A stretch of DNA of 64,000 nucleotides from positions 278,090,776 through 278,154,775 of the forward strand of contig NC_134710.1 in assembly GCF_043290135.1 (NCBI RefSeq), written 5' to 3'. The notes under the pieces are model-generated. The model was not told the DNA's origin and did no database searches. It saw only the letters and a program-made list of their open reading frames with translations. Of the stretch, positions 1-12,088 are shown piece by piece. The stretch's first letter is position 1. Each line of letters starts with the position of its first letter. Origin of the DNA: Rhipicephalus microplus. Its lineage: Eukaryota; Arthropoda; Arachnida; Ixodida; Ixodidae. A program made the translations under genes and the position numbers.

Positions 1-60
1 CTTTTAGATGAGCGCAGGCTCGCTTATTAGTATTTGACCTACATAGATGTGTATATATAC

Positions 61-370
61 CGGGTGTTTCAAAAAATGTGTCCAATATTTTTTTTTTTTT
101 TAATCTACAGAAAGGAGGAATGTGCGTGCTACTTGAGGCGATGCCTGGCCTGTGGTAGAAGGCATCTTCAGGTGTGTACAAACATTAATTGCGGCAATAA
201 TTATAGAAATTAACACAATGAACTTTTTAACCAGTGGTGATATAGCCGGTCGAGTCAAATGGGTGAATTCAAGCCCTTCCTACGAATAGTCCATAGCCAC
301 TTTGAAATTTTGGAAAAGCGGCCACTGCTAATCACTGCGGAGCGACGCAATGAGCCGAATTTAGTCGGAG
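61..370 (+). repeat. Left inverted terminal repeat of fold-back element
   Basis: It pairs with 2284-2573. Landmarks shared with the reverse complement of the right arm include CAGGTGT after an AGGCATCTT block (~163), CCGGTCGAGTCAAATGGG (~247) and GACGCAATGAGCCGAATTTA (~343). A T-run near 90 differs in length between the arms. Confidence 0.85.
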
Positions 371-605
371 AAACAGAAACCGACGCACCAAACAGCGCAT
401 CTACCACTCACTTCGACTACATCCTCAATGACGACACGGTTTCTCTCGCATTGGGGAAGAAGAATAAGCGAGCGCCGATAAGCGGCCTCAAAGCGAAGCG
501 TATAAATTGACGGTTGATAACGGCGAGGGAAACAGTGTCGACACTGAGGATGTTGTCGAAGTGAATAGTAGATGGCTGTTTGGTGCGTCGGTTTCTGTTT
601 CTCCA
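367..605. repeat. Inner hairpin, ~85 bp arms
   Basis: The left arm (about 367-452) and right arm (about 522-605) are inverted copies, sharing for example GAAACAGAAACCGACGCACC with its reverse complement near 575-600. The ~70 bp loop carries no recognisable sequence. It sits just inside the left terminal repeat, so the element contains a hairpin nested within a larger hairpin. The short open frames on both strands here are by-products of the palindrome. Confidence 0.8.
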
Positions 606-639
606 TCAGGATAACCACTAGAAATCAGACGGCGATACC

Positions 640-1026
640 CTTGGTTCAGAAGATAAGAGTCCTGCAGGTCTCTGGATCGAAGCCAGGGGAACCAATGGGG
701 AAGCTATCACGCGCCTGCAAAAGAAAGTCATGGCGGCCGTTAGGCTAATACAATGAGTATCCAATAAACGAAGGGGCATTAAAGAAAGAAACGTTGTACG
801 ACTCGTCCGGGCCTTCGCGATCAGCCATGCATGTCGCGTTTATGTAGCGGCGTTCGTCCACTGGAACAAAGTCGAGAAAGACTAAGTCGACGCGCTGATT
901 AGAAAAGCGTACAGAGCTGCGCTGGGTCTACCGCAATACACAAAGAACGAAAGGCTGCTACAACTCGGAGTACATAACACGCTGGACCAGATCGCTGAAG
1001 CACAAAGGATAGCGCAACTCGAATGA
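640..1026 (+). pseudogene. Degraded RT C-terminal region of I-like retrotransposon
   Basis: Read in the frame of the following ORF but interrupted by stops, this stretch gives non-LTR thumb/connection-type text such as IRKAYRAALGLP and LGVHNTLDQIAEAQR. Those motifs usually stand between the reverse transcriptase and RNase H domains of I-clade elements. It leads directly into the RNase H frame at 1027. The reverse transcriptase core itself is missing, so the copy is 5'-truncated. Confidence 0.6.
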
Positions 1027-2217
1027 TTGTCTGGAACCATGGCGGGTAGAGAAATTATGCAAAATATTTCCACTAATCACCAGGAAATGAAAGGTCCCAA
1101 CACGCAGATTCACCCAGACGTCCGGTCCGCGATAATTACGGAAAACATCCCCAAAAATATGCACCCTGTACACAACGTTGAGAGACGAAAATGCCACACA
1201 AAAATGATCCTTAAAAAGCACGGCGCGCAGGAGGGTGTGCTTTTTGTAGACGTCGCCCGGTATTCCCGAAATAATAATATCAGTAATAGGGTTGTGCATG
1301 ACTCCTTCTTCGCAATGGCGGTCATAGACACAAAAGGGAAGACCGTGACCGCGGGCTCCGTAAGGACCAGATCGTCGGAGGAAGCGGAAGAAATGGCCAT
1401 TGCACTGGCCGTAGTCAATGGTCGAAGACACGACAGATTAATAATCAGTGACTCCAAAATGGCCATTAGGAATTTTGCAAAGGGATGGGTCTGCACCGAA
1501 GCAGCCAAAATTCTAAACCGCAGAGCAGAAGACTTCCGGGACGGCAAAATTGTGCCCGAATATCTCAAGTGGATCGCGGCACACATGGGGGAATTAAATA
1601 TCGAAGACACGACCATCCCTGAAAACTTCAACGAGAAGGCCCACCGAACCGTGCGAGAACTCACCCACCACGGCTCGGACAGCGACGGCCCGGCCCCCCG
1701 CACCGACCACAGAAGGGGGGACAACTCCGGTGGAGGCGATGGGGACGATGGAGGTGACGACAGTAATGAATATGCGATACAAGACGACAGAGGCAGACTG
1801 GTCACGTATCATGACATATTGGCACACTATAAGCGACAACGAGAAGAATATCCGCCACCACACAAACAGCTAGACAGATCTCAAGAAACAAATTGGCGAA
1901 AATTGCAAGCCAGAACCTTTTCAAATCCAGTACACCTGAACAGAGTGAATTCCAGACAATACCCACAAACAAGCTGTACCCTCTGTAAGCACGAACATGC
2001 AGATATGGCATATATTCTATGGCAATGTACAGAGGTCACAGTAATATACCGAGAGGACAATATAAAACCGGACCTTCTCGAGGAGTGTTGGCTAAGTGCG
2101 CTGACTAGCTCAGATCTGCACGACCAACTGTGGGCAATCCAGCGGGCCCGGACAGCGGTGGAAAGGCTACGCCTCACCGCACAAAACGTCGGTGTGGCCT
2201 GTGCTCCGGGCCGGTAA
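1027..2217 (+). CDS. RNase H and C-terminal part of an I-like non-LTR retrotransposon
   Basis: This 396-residue open frame is the 3' part of a retrotransposon ORF2, and its first Met is probably not a true start. A ribonuclease H domain spans about residues 70-205, with acidic positions in VLFVDVAR, SSEEAEEMA and LIISDSKMA, then KWIAAHMG and the late motif NEKAHRTVRE. RNase H would remove RNA from the RNA:DNA hybrid during target-primed reverse transcription. A Gly/Asp-rich linker (about 212-246) follows, then a C-terminal finger-like pattern CTLCKHEHADMAYILWQC. The copy is 5'-truncated and lies between the arms of the fold-back element. The frame is open to its stop at 2217, so it is younger than the stop-ridden part upstream suggests, or it has been spared by chance. 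Confidence 0.75.
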   Translation: MSGTMAGREIMQNISTNHQEMKGPNTQIHPDVRSAIITENIPKNMHPVHNVERRKCHTKMILKKHGAQEGVLFVDVARYSRNNNISNRVVHDSFFAMAVIDTKGKTVTAGSVRTRSSEEAEEMAIALAVVNGRRHDRLIISDSKMAIRNFAKGWVCTEAAKILNRRAEDFRDGKIVPEYLKWIAAHMGELNIEDTTIPENFNEKAHRTVRELTHHGSDSDGPAPRTDHRRGDNSGGGDGDDGGDDSNEYAIQDDRGRLVTYHDILAHYKRQREEYPPPHKQLDRSQETNWRKLQARTFSNPVHLNRVNSRQYPQTSCTLCKHEHADMAYILWQCTEVTVIYREDNIKPDLLEECWLSALTSSDLHDQLWAIQRARTAVERLRLTAQNVGVACAPGR

Positions 2218-2247
2218 CCCTGCAGGGTTTCTTTTTAAAAATTCTTT

Positions 2248-2280
2248 AATAAAGTTTTTTCGTCCGTCCGTCCGTCTGTT
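2248..2280 (+). other. Poly(A) signal and CGTC tail of the I-like fragment
   Basis: AATAAA at 2248-2253 is followed by T6 and a (CGTC)n run at about 2261-2277. A short-repeat tail is usual at the 3' end of I/R1-type retrotransposons and marks the junction with the right fold-back arm, which begins about 2284. Confidence 0.6.
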
Positions 2281-2283
2281 TGT

Positions 2284-2573
2284 CCGGCTAAATTCGGCTC
2301 ATTGCGTCACACCGCGGTGATTACCAGTGGCCGCTTTTCCAAAAAGTGGCTATGGACTATTCGTAAGAAGGGCTTGAATTCACCCATTTGACTCGACCGG
2401 CTATCACCACTGGTTGAAAAGTTATTTGTGTTATTTTTATATTTACTGCCGTAATTAATGTTTGTCTACACCTGAAGATGCCTTCTGCCACAGGCCAGGC
2501 ATTGCCCCAAGTAGCACGCAGATTCCTTATTTCTGTAGATTTGAAAAATATACACATTTCTTGAAACACCCTG
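2284..2573 (-). repeat. Right inverted terminal repeat of fold-back element
   Basis: This is the reverse complement of 61-370 and ends in TGAAACACCCTG at 2573, followed by the TATAC duplication. It lacks the short insertions seen in the left arm, for example GAAAT in the CCACTTT block near 301. Confidence 0.85.
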
Positions 2574-2599
2574 TATACCCCTTCTAAGGATTCTGCGTT

Positions 2600-3050
2600 G
2601 TTATATCACTCTTTCGCCGGAATACCTATAATGATCTTATTTTTCTGTAATATTCATCTTCAATCCTATTGAAACGCTCTTTCGGTTTAGAGTTCTTCAA
2701 TCATGTTTTGCAGTTTGCCCTCGTCCTTGCCGAATGATGTTGTCTGGAAGATAGCTGTGATATATTCTCTGTTAATATTGATGCTTGTTTCTTCCGGATC
2801 AAGTAATTTAAATACTTCTTTTAAACATGCAGCGAATAATAATGCAACGATCGTATCTCCTTGCAGGGCTCCATTCTCGTGCGGGATGGGATGTTCCTGT
2901 ATTTGAAGAGAAGCAGAGTAGCTGTGGAATCTCCGTATATGTTTCAAGTACTCCTTGCCAACGCAATGCCTCCTACACTACCGGTATTCCTAATGAAAAA
3001 AGTTGTAATCTACGAATAAATATGTCTTTACTTTAAACTCGGCAGATTTC
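2600..3050 (-). pseudogene. RTE-like reverse transcriptase remnant
   Basis: On the minus strand, the frame at 2947-2687 reads GALQGDTIVALLFAACLKEVF and later LQNMIEEL. In the RTE clade of non-LTR retrotransposons the matching region reads roughly GVRQGD-ISPKLF-A-LEEVF, then FADD, then a MIEEL-type helix. The YADD/FADD box is lost, and both flanks decay into stops. It is a short dead fragment with no start, endonuclease or tail visible. Confidence 0.6.
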
Positions 3051-3410
3051 TCAATTACACTTTGCACGTACTACACGGGAGCGATCAATATAGAGTACAC
3101 TAAGTGGTGCAGCAGCCGCTGGTGGAGCCAGACCTTGACGGTTATATCAACGACTATCCGTGCTGTCTGACGAGCTTTGTGCGTGCTTTTTTTTTTTCTT
3201 GAAGTCAGCCTACTTGTTCCCGACAGGCCATTCGCGCCTTTAATATGAACATTTTACGAACAGGATACAGAGTGAAAGTGATTTCACATCAACTGTAAGA
3301 AACCTCAGTTCACTGACACTCCAATCGCTTCCGGCTATGCGATTCGGTCTCAGAAATAACCATTCGCGCACGCCTGCTAATTACAGGGTTTACCACAATT
3401 GGAAGTCGCG

Positions 3411-3462
3411 CAGAGAAAGAGAGGGAGGGAGAGAGAGGGAGAGAGGGGAGGGAGAGCGGCCT
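3411..3462 (+). repeat. GA-rich simple repeat
   Basis: A purine tract of GAGAGGGAG-type units covers about 50 bases. Confidence 0.8.
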
Positions 3463-3806
3463 GACTGAATGTAAGCGTTAATTGTCTTTCAAGAGGATAC
3501 TGTGGCCTTTTGTGCCGGCGGGCCACGGAAGAGATCAGCCCGTTGACGGGGGCGCACTTCCGGGTGCGGGACTTTTTGGGATCCCGCCAGATGGGACCGG
3601 CTTGTGTGCCGGCCCCGTCGGCAGGCGCCCGTGAGACATCGGCGCGTGGGCCTCGCGCAGCGTGCGTGTAGTGGCGCTGTTTGGGCCCACGCTACAGGGC
3701 GAGCTGCTTTCACTTCCACACCCCTACACAACACAGCAGCCGTCTCAGAAAGAGAACCTTCAGATTTGAGGCGAAATCTTTTTCAGCGCGCGCGATCGGA
3801 GGTCAC
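3463..3806. other. GC-rich stretch, no gene recognised
   Basis: Base composition changes sharply to GC-rich (about 3500-3720) compared with its surroundings. Short frames exist on both strands (for example 3734-3489 on minus), but they are Arg/Pro/Ala-rich translations typical of GC-rich non-coding DNA and I see no domain. It could be an untranslated or promoter-like piece of a repeat. Confidence 0.3.
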
Positions 3807-3968
3807 GATGGAGGCGGAAATGCTGTAGGCCCCGTGTGCTCAGATTTGGGTGCACGTTAGAGAACCCCAGGTGGTCGAAATTTACGGAGCCCTCCACTAC
3901 GGCGTCTCTCATAATCATATATGGTGGTTTTGGGACGTTCAATCCCACAAATCAATCAATCAATCGAT
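3807..3968 (+). mobile_element. Ruka SINE, 5'-truncated copy
   Basis: It starts inside the family body at GATGGAGGCGGAAATG, so the tRNA head is missing. The conserved blocks GTGCACGTTA, CCCCAGGTGGTCGAAATTT and GGCGTCTCTCATAATCAT follow. The tail is (AATC)n-like and runs into CGATCG. Confidence 0.9.
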
Positions 3969-5535
3969 CGGAGCTCATGCGAGCTCGCAAATTCTCATTA
4001 TTTTATATATGATAAAGCACGCTGTGCCGACGGATCTCGTACCAAATTTAAGGAGCACTGGAACAACGCGACGGCACAGGGACACCACGAGGCTCTGTGC
4101 TCCTATATTGCGTGTCCTTGTTCAGTGGCGCTGGTACGGCGTAGTACGAATTGTTAACCAACTAGCCTTCGACAATGCGTTACTGATGGACTCGGGATCA
4201 ATTCTGATATTCCAAAGTGAGCGCACAATGTAAGGTTAAAATATACGCGAGCGTTTTTTTTATACTACCGCTCTCGTATGATATCAAACCCGCGGCGTCA
4301 TGCTCCGCAGCGCTATATAAACAGTGAAGCGGACCATCATGCCTGGCGGCTGTATACATTACGGATGTGTATGGCTGACTTGTATAGCGCGTAATAAAAA
4401 AACACGCAGAAGCGAGGCGCACGCTAACGCAACAGTTGTTAATTGTTTAGTAAAGACAAACGAAAAGGGCGAAACTACAGAGAGCCATCGCACTCTTTCT
4501 GTCATTAACTTATTGAGACAAGTGTTTCGAATGGCTAATCTAATTCAGATGTTCCTTGCAGAGACCATAATTAAATTAGCATTTGTGTACTGCAGCTATT
4601 GACGGCGCGAAAAAGAAACTTGAAACTGCAGGCAAATCACTAACGAACACTTCGAAATGTTTTCAGCTGCGCATATTAGGTTAACTACTTCTGCTCAATA
4701 TTTCAAGAAGTAATTTGTTAGACGCGTTTGCATGGTTCCGCTGTATGCCAATGATCCAGGCAGCGAGAGGAGTAAAACTTATTGACCAAATGAGCGGCAA
4801 GGGAACTTGAAGATCATGCGGACTTTTTTGTATACTCGGGATGCGTATTGAGAGTGATGAAACTGCAGCTTGAGAATCAAATACGAAATTCGAATTAAGC
4901 GCCGTCAGAGAATAAGATTGAATGTAGAGAAAGGCAAAGACATCTCGCGCTCGAGGGCAACTGAAAAGCCGCTCTCTTGTTCGCTTTACGATATAAAATG
5001 TTCGCAGTATAATCGACAGCACATACAAGAAGCTTCGGTAACCTCTGTCACTGACGTAGTGAGTAATACATTTCACCAAGAAGAAAAAGCGTTTCTATAC
5101 TTGAGCTCCAATTCTGCGACCATGCAATCTATAGCGGCGGTTAAAGCAATGGCGAACTATTAATTTTAATATTTTTGCTTTCGTTTTTTTGCAGCTGTGC
5201 CACCGCTTGACGCGTAATAAAGTGCGTACATCGAACACAATCGAGACTTCAGGATAACTTTCGTCAGCTATAGTACAGGCGGCCCTAACACGTGGCACGA
5301 AATGTATTTGTATCGTACAACGCACGTCTGAGGTATACCTGTGAAGCGAAAATGTGAATTTTATCCTGCCCGGCAGCGCACGCAGAAGAAAATAGTAAGT
5401 TTTCACCATCGCGTCTCGGGACATTCATGAACAAGACGGACGACCTCGTATTACTGCATGCGGCAGATCGTGTACAACTGCAGCACGGCTACTGAGGAAG
5501 TCGTGCCGAGACACGCTGCATCGTCCCGCTGATCC
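3969..5535. other. No gene recognised
   Basis: Short frames on both strands (for example 3850-4233 plus, 5079-4681 minus, 5424-5095 minus) show no domain or consistent codon pattern. A TATATAA at about 4314 has nothing recognisable downstream. Confidence 0.4.
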
Positions 5536-5540
5536 GTGAA

Positions 5541-5580
5541 CCTATATAAAATGGCGGTTTTTCCCCGCGCTTTCAGCCCA
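5541..5580 (+). promoter_or_regulatory. Possible TATA box / initiator pair
   Basis: TATATAAA near 5542 is followed about 28 bases later by TTCAGCC, which resembles an arthropod initiator. An AATAAA occurs at about 6087. The 138-residue frame over 5536-5952 starts before the TATA box and is not recognisable. The unit could be a solo LTR or a small transcription unit; evidence is weak. Confidence 0.2.
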
Positions 5581-6000
5581 AAGCCGGCTCGCAGTCGCGG
5601 TCTGCAGCTTAGCCCGACCACCACACCCCTTTGCTGTATACTTATACATGGTCTTGATCAGCTTTCTCGCTGTTCCTTGTCCTCTTTTTATTTCGTTCCA
5701 TATTTTTCTCATTCTGCAACGCAGTCATGTTCTCATAAATGCTTGTTCGGCTACCGAGGAGAGGTTAGGACGCTCTCCTCAGGACTCCTCGTTTTACCAT
5801 CCTGCTTATACTCTTCATCATCTCGCTCCGCTCTTTCCCTCTATAAGCCATCGCTTTCGTTCGCGTCTGCCGTCGATTCCTGCAGACGCCTAGTTTTTGT
5901 ACACACTATACGCGGATTAAATGCAATTCTAGCTCGGCTATTGAAAGTGTAATTTTAAGTTTCAGTTATATGACGTGTGCTTACTTCCGTCATTCTATCG

Positions 6001-6015
6001 CCCCCCCCCCCCCCC
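6001..6015 (+). repeat. Poly(C) tract
   Basis: Fifteen consecutive C residues. Confidence 0.9.
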
Positions 6016-7595
6016 AGTCCCGCTTTGGAATCCGCGGAATTTATGATCGCTTTATCTAAGCCTCAATAGTTGGCGCTACAAGTGAAATAAATGAAAAGAG
6101 GCCTGCCGGCGGCACCGTGACTCGTTTCTCGCACTACAATGCTGCAAGTGAACCACAAAACCTATAGTCGGGAATATTTCTTGGTTCATTCACGAAAAAT
6201 GCCTGCATGGTGTCAGTACATTTCCTCTGGTCAGAATGTGCGACGCAGAGTAAGCGCTGGTTTGCGGCGCTCTTTGGCGACGTTTACGTGACGAGGCCGA
6301 GACGCAACGCCATAAAACGCGCTTCTGTGCATTTACATGGAAGTAAAGCAGCAATAATTCTCAACGTGCTGTACTTCAGCTGAAAAGGAGGAAGAAAGCC
6401 CCACGCAGAATTCCCTTTCAGTGGTTGGTGATGCGTGGCGTTTTATTGTGGCAAACTGTGTGTTTGCGGCCTGGGACGTTAGCGTTGGACTTCATCGGTG
6501 TGGCGTCTTTCATCTCTATAGCGTTCGTCGGTGTTTGGGGCGGCCCGACGCAAGGCACATACCGCGACTACCTAAACGCGGGCTTCTCATTTAAATTTCT
6601 TGCACAGCCAGAATTGTCCTCATAGGTACTATCCTCCATATCGGTTTTATATGTTGCCCTATACAAAGAGCTTTTACTCCACAATCGTGAAAGACTTTGA
6701 CAAAGCCCTCATAAAACATAGCTTCCTTACTTATTCTTTTTTTTTTTATCGACGATGAAATGTGTTCGTACGGTTTAATACATTCACATTGTAAAAGCGT
6801 TGGGCCCTGTCGGCGAGACATTCGTAGTCAGTGGGTGGGGCCCAAGGCTCGGGAACCAGCACCGCCAAAAAATATATCGTTTGATACATACATGTATTTC
6901 CTTATTGAAATTTGCCCTGCCAGGGATGAACGGGCGCACAGGGTCGGCATAGAAGCGCTTACGCGTTTTATTAAATATGACAGGCTGTGTGCGAGAGCTA
7001 AGTTTGAGATAAGCTGCGCCGTTGTCTCATGAATATGCTAGAGTTCCTCCGTATTTCATACAGGCTTGGTTTCCTTTCTTAACTCTGTAGAGGTACGAGC
7101 AGCGTCACCATGCGCGTCGTAGTGACTAAAACCAAAGCCGGCAAAGGTCTCATCTGTCTTAATTTTTGCCCGTCTTATATGAGGACGGCCAGTCAGGAAA
7201 ATGTAATGGAACCTCACGACAGGTCACGTTAGCTTGAAAGAAGTACGTACGCACACATGATCTACAAAAAGGCGACAGTGCTTTGCATAATGGTACAATG
7301 TGCAATGTTTCCGATATAAATCGGGAGGCAGATATAATTGTAACGAGAACCTTTATTGGTCATACGCACTGTGATTGCATGCTATAAGAGCAATCTCTTT
7401 ACTTCTCCCTCTCTCTTTTTGTCCATTTTTTTCTATGAAGGATACGTATAACGAGAATATATAGTCATTCACTCTCAGGTCTCACCGATACCTAAAAAGC
7501 CAAGCTTGCAAGGAGGTGATCATGGCTGCTGCCCGTTCCTGGGCTATCGACACCTTGAGGCTACTATAGCACCCTTGTTGGGACATTCTTTAAAG
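6016..7595. other. No gene recognised
   Basis: Mixed-composition intergenic DNA. Frames such as 6425-6625 (+) and 6760-7032 (+) have no recognisable domain. An AATAAA at about 6087 has no assigned gene. Confidence 0.4.
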
Positions 7596-7606
7596 GTTTA
7601 TACATG

Positions 7607-7849
7607 GCCCCGCCGTGGTGGTCTAGTGGCTAAGGTACTCGGCTGCTGACCCGCAGGTCACGGAATCAAGTCCCGGCTGTGGCGGCTGCATTTCCGATGG
7701 AGGCGGAAATGTTGTAGGCCTGTGTGCTCAGATTTGGGTGCACGTTAAAGAACCCCAGGTGGTCGAAATTTCCGGAGCCCTCCACTACGGCGTCTCTCAT
7801 AATCATATGGTGGTTTTGGGACGTTAAACCCCACAAATCAATCAATCAA
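7607..7849 (+). mobile_element. Ruka SINE, full length
   Basis: It begins GCCCCGCCGTGGTGGTCTAG with an A-box-like TGGTCTAGTGGC. The B-box (AATCAAGTCCC) is diverged. The full body follows and it ends in (AATC)n. A perfect 12 bp duplication GTTTATACATGG flanks it (7596-7607 and 7851-7862), which fixes both ends as one retrotransposition event. Confidence 0.95.
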
Positions 7850-7862
7850 AGTTTATACATGG

Positions 7863-8125
7863 GCCTCAGCGATATAAATATGCATAATCATGTGCAGGGC
7901 TCTCCTTCATAGATGGAGCTCAAAGCACTCGATTCCCTCCCTATTATGTCAATGTGTCGCGCTGACTTTGCGCGCCCCTTCCTCCCCTCTCATAGATGAC
8001 AATAGTTATTTAAATCAATAGTTATTTCAATATTAGAGACTAGGGGAGGTGCGCCCCCCCCCCCCTGTCCCTCTTTGAGCTCGCCTGTGTAAATGTGCTG
8101 TTTTCCAGCGCCGCCTTTCGCTTCT

Positions 8126-8126
<1 letters not shown>
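7863..8126. other. No gene recognised; includes poly(C) at ~8056-8068
   Basis: Short AT-rich sequence followed by GCGCC(C)n. Nothing coding is visible. Confidence 0.4.

Positions 8127-8216
<90 letters not shown>
8127..8216 (+). repeat. (AC)n microsatellite, ~90 bp
   Basis: An uninterrupted AC dinucleotide array ends at CGCATC. The Cys/Val frame on the minus strand is simply its translation. Confidence 0.97.
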
Positions 8217-8219
<3 letters not shown>

Positions 8220-8527
8220 TCACCTCAATCGGTAATTTTCCATCTTATTCGCGTCATCTCTCTGGCCAGTGAAGAGCGCTTTTCGACATGGCAGAAACTC
8301 GAAACTGGCTGCGCAGTCATACTTCGCTCTTTATCTCAACCAGCCGGGCTCCCTCACTGCCCCTCGTACACAAAGTTTTGACGCAAGCCAGATGGTGGTA
8401 CGCATGACTAGCGGCGCGTGCATCAAAGCGGGCGCCTTTCCGTTGGGCAGCCTGTTTCACAGAGAAACGAACTCATCCGTTCGCCAAAGTGCGAATACGA
8501 CCAAGATACGTGTGAGACTTGAGCGAA

Positions 8528-8577
8528 AACTGTGGACAAGCTGTGCAAAACGTTTTGCAAAGCTAGTCCACAGAGTT
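8528..8577. repeat. 50 bp imperfect palindrome
   Basis: AACTGTGGACAAGCTGTGC and the following AAAA pair with TTTTGCAAAGCTAGTCCACA and the final GAGTT around a CG centre. It may be a fold-back footprint or the end of a small transposon. Confidence 0.6.
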
Positions 8578-10141
8578 GAAACATGAACGGAACCTATGAA
8601 TCCGAAAAACGTCACAGGAAACCCCGGCGAACCCCCTTTCAGTGCACGAACTCCGCGCCAAGCGAAGACGGGCGTTGCGCCGAGCGAGTGACGCGCGACC
8701 TGCAAGAGCGCCAACTTGAATTCGGTGCCTGTCACGGACGGGTGCCAACTTCCGTAAACTTATTTTTTCAAACGCAAATGCCGGGTGTGAGTATCAATGG
8801 GCCACCAGTTGTGGCAACGAACGGTTTCTTCTTAACCTGTGTAGTTTGATGCATATGACTGTCGGTTGCCACGCAGGAAAACTTTGTGCGCCAGAGAAAA
8901 TGTTCTCTCGGTACGTCAGATTAATGCAAGTGCACGAAATTCGCGCTTCGGACAGACTTGCATTTAATATGTCATACGGCGCTCTCAGTCAAGAGGAATG
9001 TACGAAGTACAGCTCACACTCGCACAACTTCTAAATGTTTTTAGTGCACAGATAACAGGGTATATACATGCGATCTCCGTAGTGCTTGCGTAAACGTACG
9101 TATGTTTTTCGTATGTAGTGGAGTTTAACCAACCAGTATTTTAAAAGCAAAACATTCCGGTTGGCACTTAAATCGCATCTAGTGTCAGATAATAGTTCTT
9201 AAAGTTATCCTCGCTGTCGTGCTGAAAGTTTTCACAGGCAGAATCGCTTGCACACACTTACCGTCCCAGAGCAGCTGCAGCCTCCTCCAAACTTTGCCGC
9301 ACCAAGCGATGCCCGAGAAGTGAAGATACACACAGTCGGTAGAGTGGAGCCAACTGAGCGGGCCGCGCCTTAAGGAACGCCCTGCTTTGCCATTGGTTGC
9401 GGCGCCTGCGTTGTTGCCAGATGCGGCACCCCACGTTCCTTCAGTCCTCGGTTTCGCTTCGCTCTCTCCCATCATCCTCACCAGTGAAGCCTTCCTTTCC
9501 TCTTTCTCTGTCTTTCCAGTTCTCTGTAGTTGGCCCGCCGCTTGCTACGGCTGTCGAAAAAAAAAAAAGAAAAGAAAGAAGGCCGACATCAAGAAAACGC
9601 AAAGAAGTGTATTCGCATGACACTCAGCATGCGGGGTCTTGACGGAAGGCCGCGGCAGATGGCAACCGGCAGCGAATCGGAGTCACAGAGCAAGCGTGCG
9701 GGACGGAAAAGAAGGCTTGTCAGAAACATGAGATGACCACCGAAAAATGAGAGGTCACCACTCACCATTATCGGTGTACTTCGAGTAATATTCTTACACA
9801 CCACGCTGTGGCCTCGGATGGACAGACATTGTGCAATCGCTGCTCTGTTGTTCTCGGGACTAATTTTATTTACTATTTTTTAATGAACGTATTACAATTG
9901 CACAGCACCCGTGTGTGATCCCTTATACGTAGCATCGTAGGCATACTTGCCCGTTCCTTCAAAATTCAGAGGTATATTAGAGTAAACACAATCGCTTTTG
10001 TGGATCATTTTATATAATTTACTTGTTTACTTTGTGTAAGGCTATTTTCCTTTGTAGGTTTACTAAAACTATCCGGTATTAAGTTCTCATTAATGTTGTC
10101 TCTAACAAATAAAAAAGAGCCCTGAAACCTACACTTCTTCT
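8578..10141. other. No gene recognised
   Basis: It holds a purine-rich tract (about 9557-9580) and moderately GC-rich DNA with short overlapping frames on both strands (9185-9481 minus, 9387-9642 plus) that look like composition artefacts. No splice-site or domain evidence. Confidence 0.35.
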
Positions 10142-10380
10142 GCCCCGCCGCGGTGGTCTAGTGGCTAAGGTACTCGGCTGCTGACCCGCAGGTCGCGGGT
10201 TCGAATCCCGGCTGCGGCGGCTGCATTTCCGATGGAGGCGGAAATGCTGTAGGCCCGTGTGCTCAGATTTGGGTGCACGTTAAAGAACCCCAGGTGGTCG
10301 AAATTTCCGGAGCCCTCCACTACGGCGTCTCTCATAATCATATGGTGGTTTTGGGACGTTAAACCCCACATATCAATCAA
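10142..10380 (+). mobile_element. Ruka SINE, full length
   Basis: This is the best-preserved copy in the window. The A-box-like TGGTCTAGTGGCTAAGG and B-box GGTTCGAATCCC are both intact, then the standard body and a CATATCAATCAA end. ACCTACACTT occurs on both sides (10127-10136 and 10381-10390), giving a target duplication of at least 10 bp. The reverse-strand frame over 10165-10380 is a translation of the SINE, not a gene. Confidence 0.96.
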
Positions 10381-10390
10381 ACCTACACTT

Positions 10391-11860
<1,470 letters not shown>

Positions 11861-11878
11861 CATCAAACATTGAAGCTG

Positions 11879-12088
11879 TACTCGGCTGCTGACCCGCAGG
11901 TCGCGGGTTCGATTCCCGGCTGCGGCGGCTGCATTTCCGATGGAGGCGGAAATGTTGTAGGCCCGTGTACTCAGATTTGGGTGCACGTTAAAGAACCCCA
12001 GGTGGTCGAAATTTCCGGAGTCCTCCACAACGGCGTCTCTCATAATCAAATGGTGGTTTCGGGACGTTAAACCCCACAAATCAATCAA
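11879..12088 (+). mobile_element. Ruka SINE, truncated within the A box
   Basis: The copy starts at TACTCGGCTGCTGACC, so most of the A box is absent, but the B box GGTTCGATTCCC remains. A 17 bp duplication ATCAAACATTGAAGCTG flanks it (11862-11878 and 12084-12100), overlapping the tail. Because the duplication sits exactly at the truncated end, the copy integrated in this shortened form. Confidence 0.93.

Larger units (their letters stand above)
61..2573. mobile_element. Fold-back element with ~300 bp inverted terminal repeats
   Basis: The left end starts CGGGTGTTTCA and the right end finishes TGAAACACCCTG. The inverted match continues inward for about 300 bases, to roughly 370 on the left and 2284 on the right, at an estimated 85-90% identity by eye. 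A 5 bp direct repeat TATAC flanks the outer ends (56-60 and 2574-2578), as expected for a target-site duplication. No transposase is visible inside. The interior holds a second hairpin and a piece of an I-like retrotransposon, so this is either a non-autonomous DNA transposon that received a retrotransposon insertion or a composite fold-back element. The superfamily is unknown to me. Confidence 0.8.

Noticed and set aside
1110..1805. 231-residue minus frame
   Set aside because: It is antisense to the RNase H frame, which has recognisable catalytic motifs.
3850..4233. 127-residue frame beginning in a SINE
   Set aside because: The start is the Ruka body; the rest has no domain.
5536..5952. 138-residue plus frame
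   Set aside because: Ser/Leu-rich, no domain, and its ATG precedes the only TATA-like motif; not supported as a gene.
7990..8223. Open frame rich in Cys and Val (minus)
   Set aside because: It is a translation of the AC microsatellite.
10142..10215. Possible functional tRNA gene in the Ruka head
   Set aside because: Good A and B boxes, but the same head recurs with a fixed non-tRNA body and an AATC tail, so it is a SINE.
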